A stretch of DNA of 32,780 bases from Candidatus Thiodiazotropha sp. (ex Epidulcina cf. delphinae) (GTDB lineage Bacteria > Pseudomonadota > Gammaproteobacteria > Chromatiales > Chromatiaceae). The stretch's first letter is position 1, and each line of letters starts with the position of its first letter. Below, piece after piece: positions 32,513 to 32,780 of the stretch. Under the pieces are notes generated by a model. The model searched no databases. It was not told the origin of the DNA and saw only the letters and a list, made by a program, of their open reading frames with translations. The position numbers and the translations under genes were made by a program. The stretch is taken from assembly GCA_025656455.1 (NCBI GenBank), contig JAHXHS010000054.1, forward strand, positions 1 to 32,780, written 5' to 3'.

Positions 32513-32780
32513 GACTAATATATTTGCGTTAATCCGCGGACCATAAGACATATAGGGACACTGAAGAGCAATACAACAATACAAAGACATCCAACATTTT
32601 ATAAATCTATCTTACATAGATTTAGGCCAGGATCGACAGGTCATTGCGAGTGCATTGATGCACGAGATGAGCGGCCAAAAACAATCTTCACGACGCGTTC
32701 AGCTTTGAGAAGAGGGATTCGCAAGGATTTTCTGTACTGGAAACATAGCAACACCACCGGCTGAGGGTAAAAACCATCAG
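32513..32780. other. Window end without recognisable genes
   Basis: AT-rich sequence without an open frame that I can recognise. It includes one clear inverted repeat, AAATCTAT (32603-32610) with ATAGATTT (32616-32623), around CTTAC. It could be another decayed element or an upstream region of a gene outside the window. Confidence 0.4.

Overview
This window reads as chromosomal DNA of a gammaproteobacterium. The gene content and order (truA-trpF-trpB-trpA-accD-folC-dedD, smc-zipA-ligA, tmcA, queF, gspC, nhaA/nhaR) are typical of that class. The moderately high GC content, hypF, the amrS/amrB pair and the many palindromic mini-elements suggest a Chromatiales- or Sedimenticola-like (sulfur-oxidiser type) relative. 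That placement is inference; no rRNA gene or lineage marker is present.

Layout. 1-7560 (+): a tRNA-modification/tryptophan/fatty-acid/folate block, followed by dedD and an orphan type II secretion gene gspC. 7562-10665 (-): a two-domain GBBH-like/ubiquitin-fold protein, a repeat-filled gap, and tmcA. 10915-16003 (+): hypF, the AmmeMemoRadiSam genes amrS and amrB, and a RepB-type archaeo-eukaryotic primase overlapping amrB by four bases. 16041-22168: an ion-homeostasis island with nhaA and a NaChBac-type sodium channel overlapping as ATGA (-), the regulator nhaR (+) and a KefB-like CPA2 antiporter (+). A wrecked yccA gene and an HPF-family ribosome hibernation gene lie inside this island. 22612-24352 (-): a D-ribulokinase-like kinase and queF. 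24527-31298 (+): smc, zipA, ligA and a small conserved protein. 31319-32780 is a graveyard: inverted-repeat elements, a VapC fragment that lost its first catalytic aspartate, and a symE gene split by a 159-bp mini-transposon.

The most unusual content is a set of structured, gene-less repeat elements. Two near-complete copies (18397-18730 and 22348-22613) share an almost identical core but have very different 33-nt terminal inverted repeats. Their internal helices differ by paired, compensatory substitutions: seven double changes in three helices, counted by eye. Fragments appear at the window start and near 8350 and 22171. A second family (3530-3620, 8370-8508, 22214-22348) does the opposite, with constant ends around different cores. 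Both families end in TA-GTGT...ACAC-TA, which suggests that a TA-targeting transposase may move them. Such palindromes repeatedly supply or overlap the stop codons of host genes (truA, trpA, amrS, the kinase), and one copy sits in the last codons of the broken yccA.
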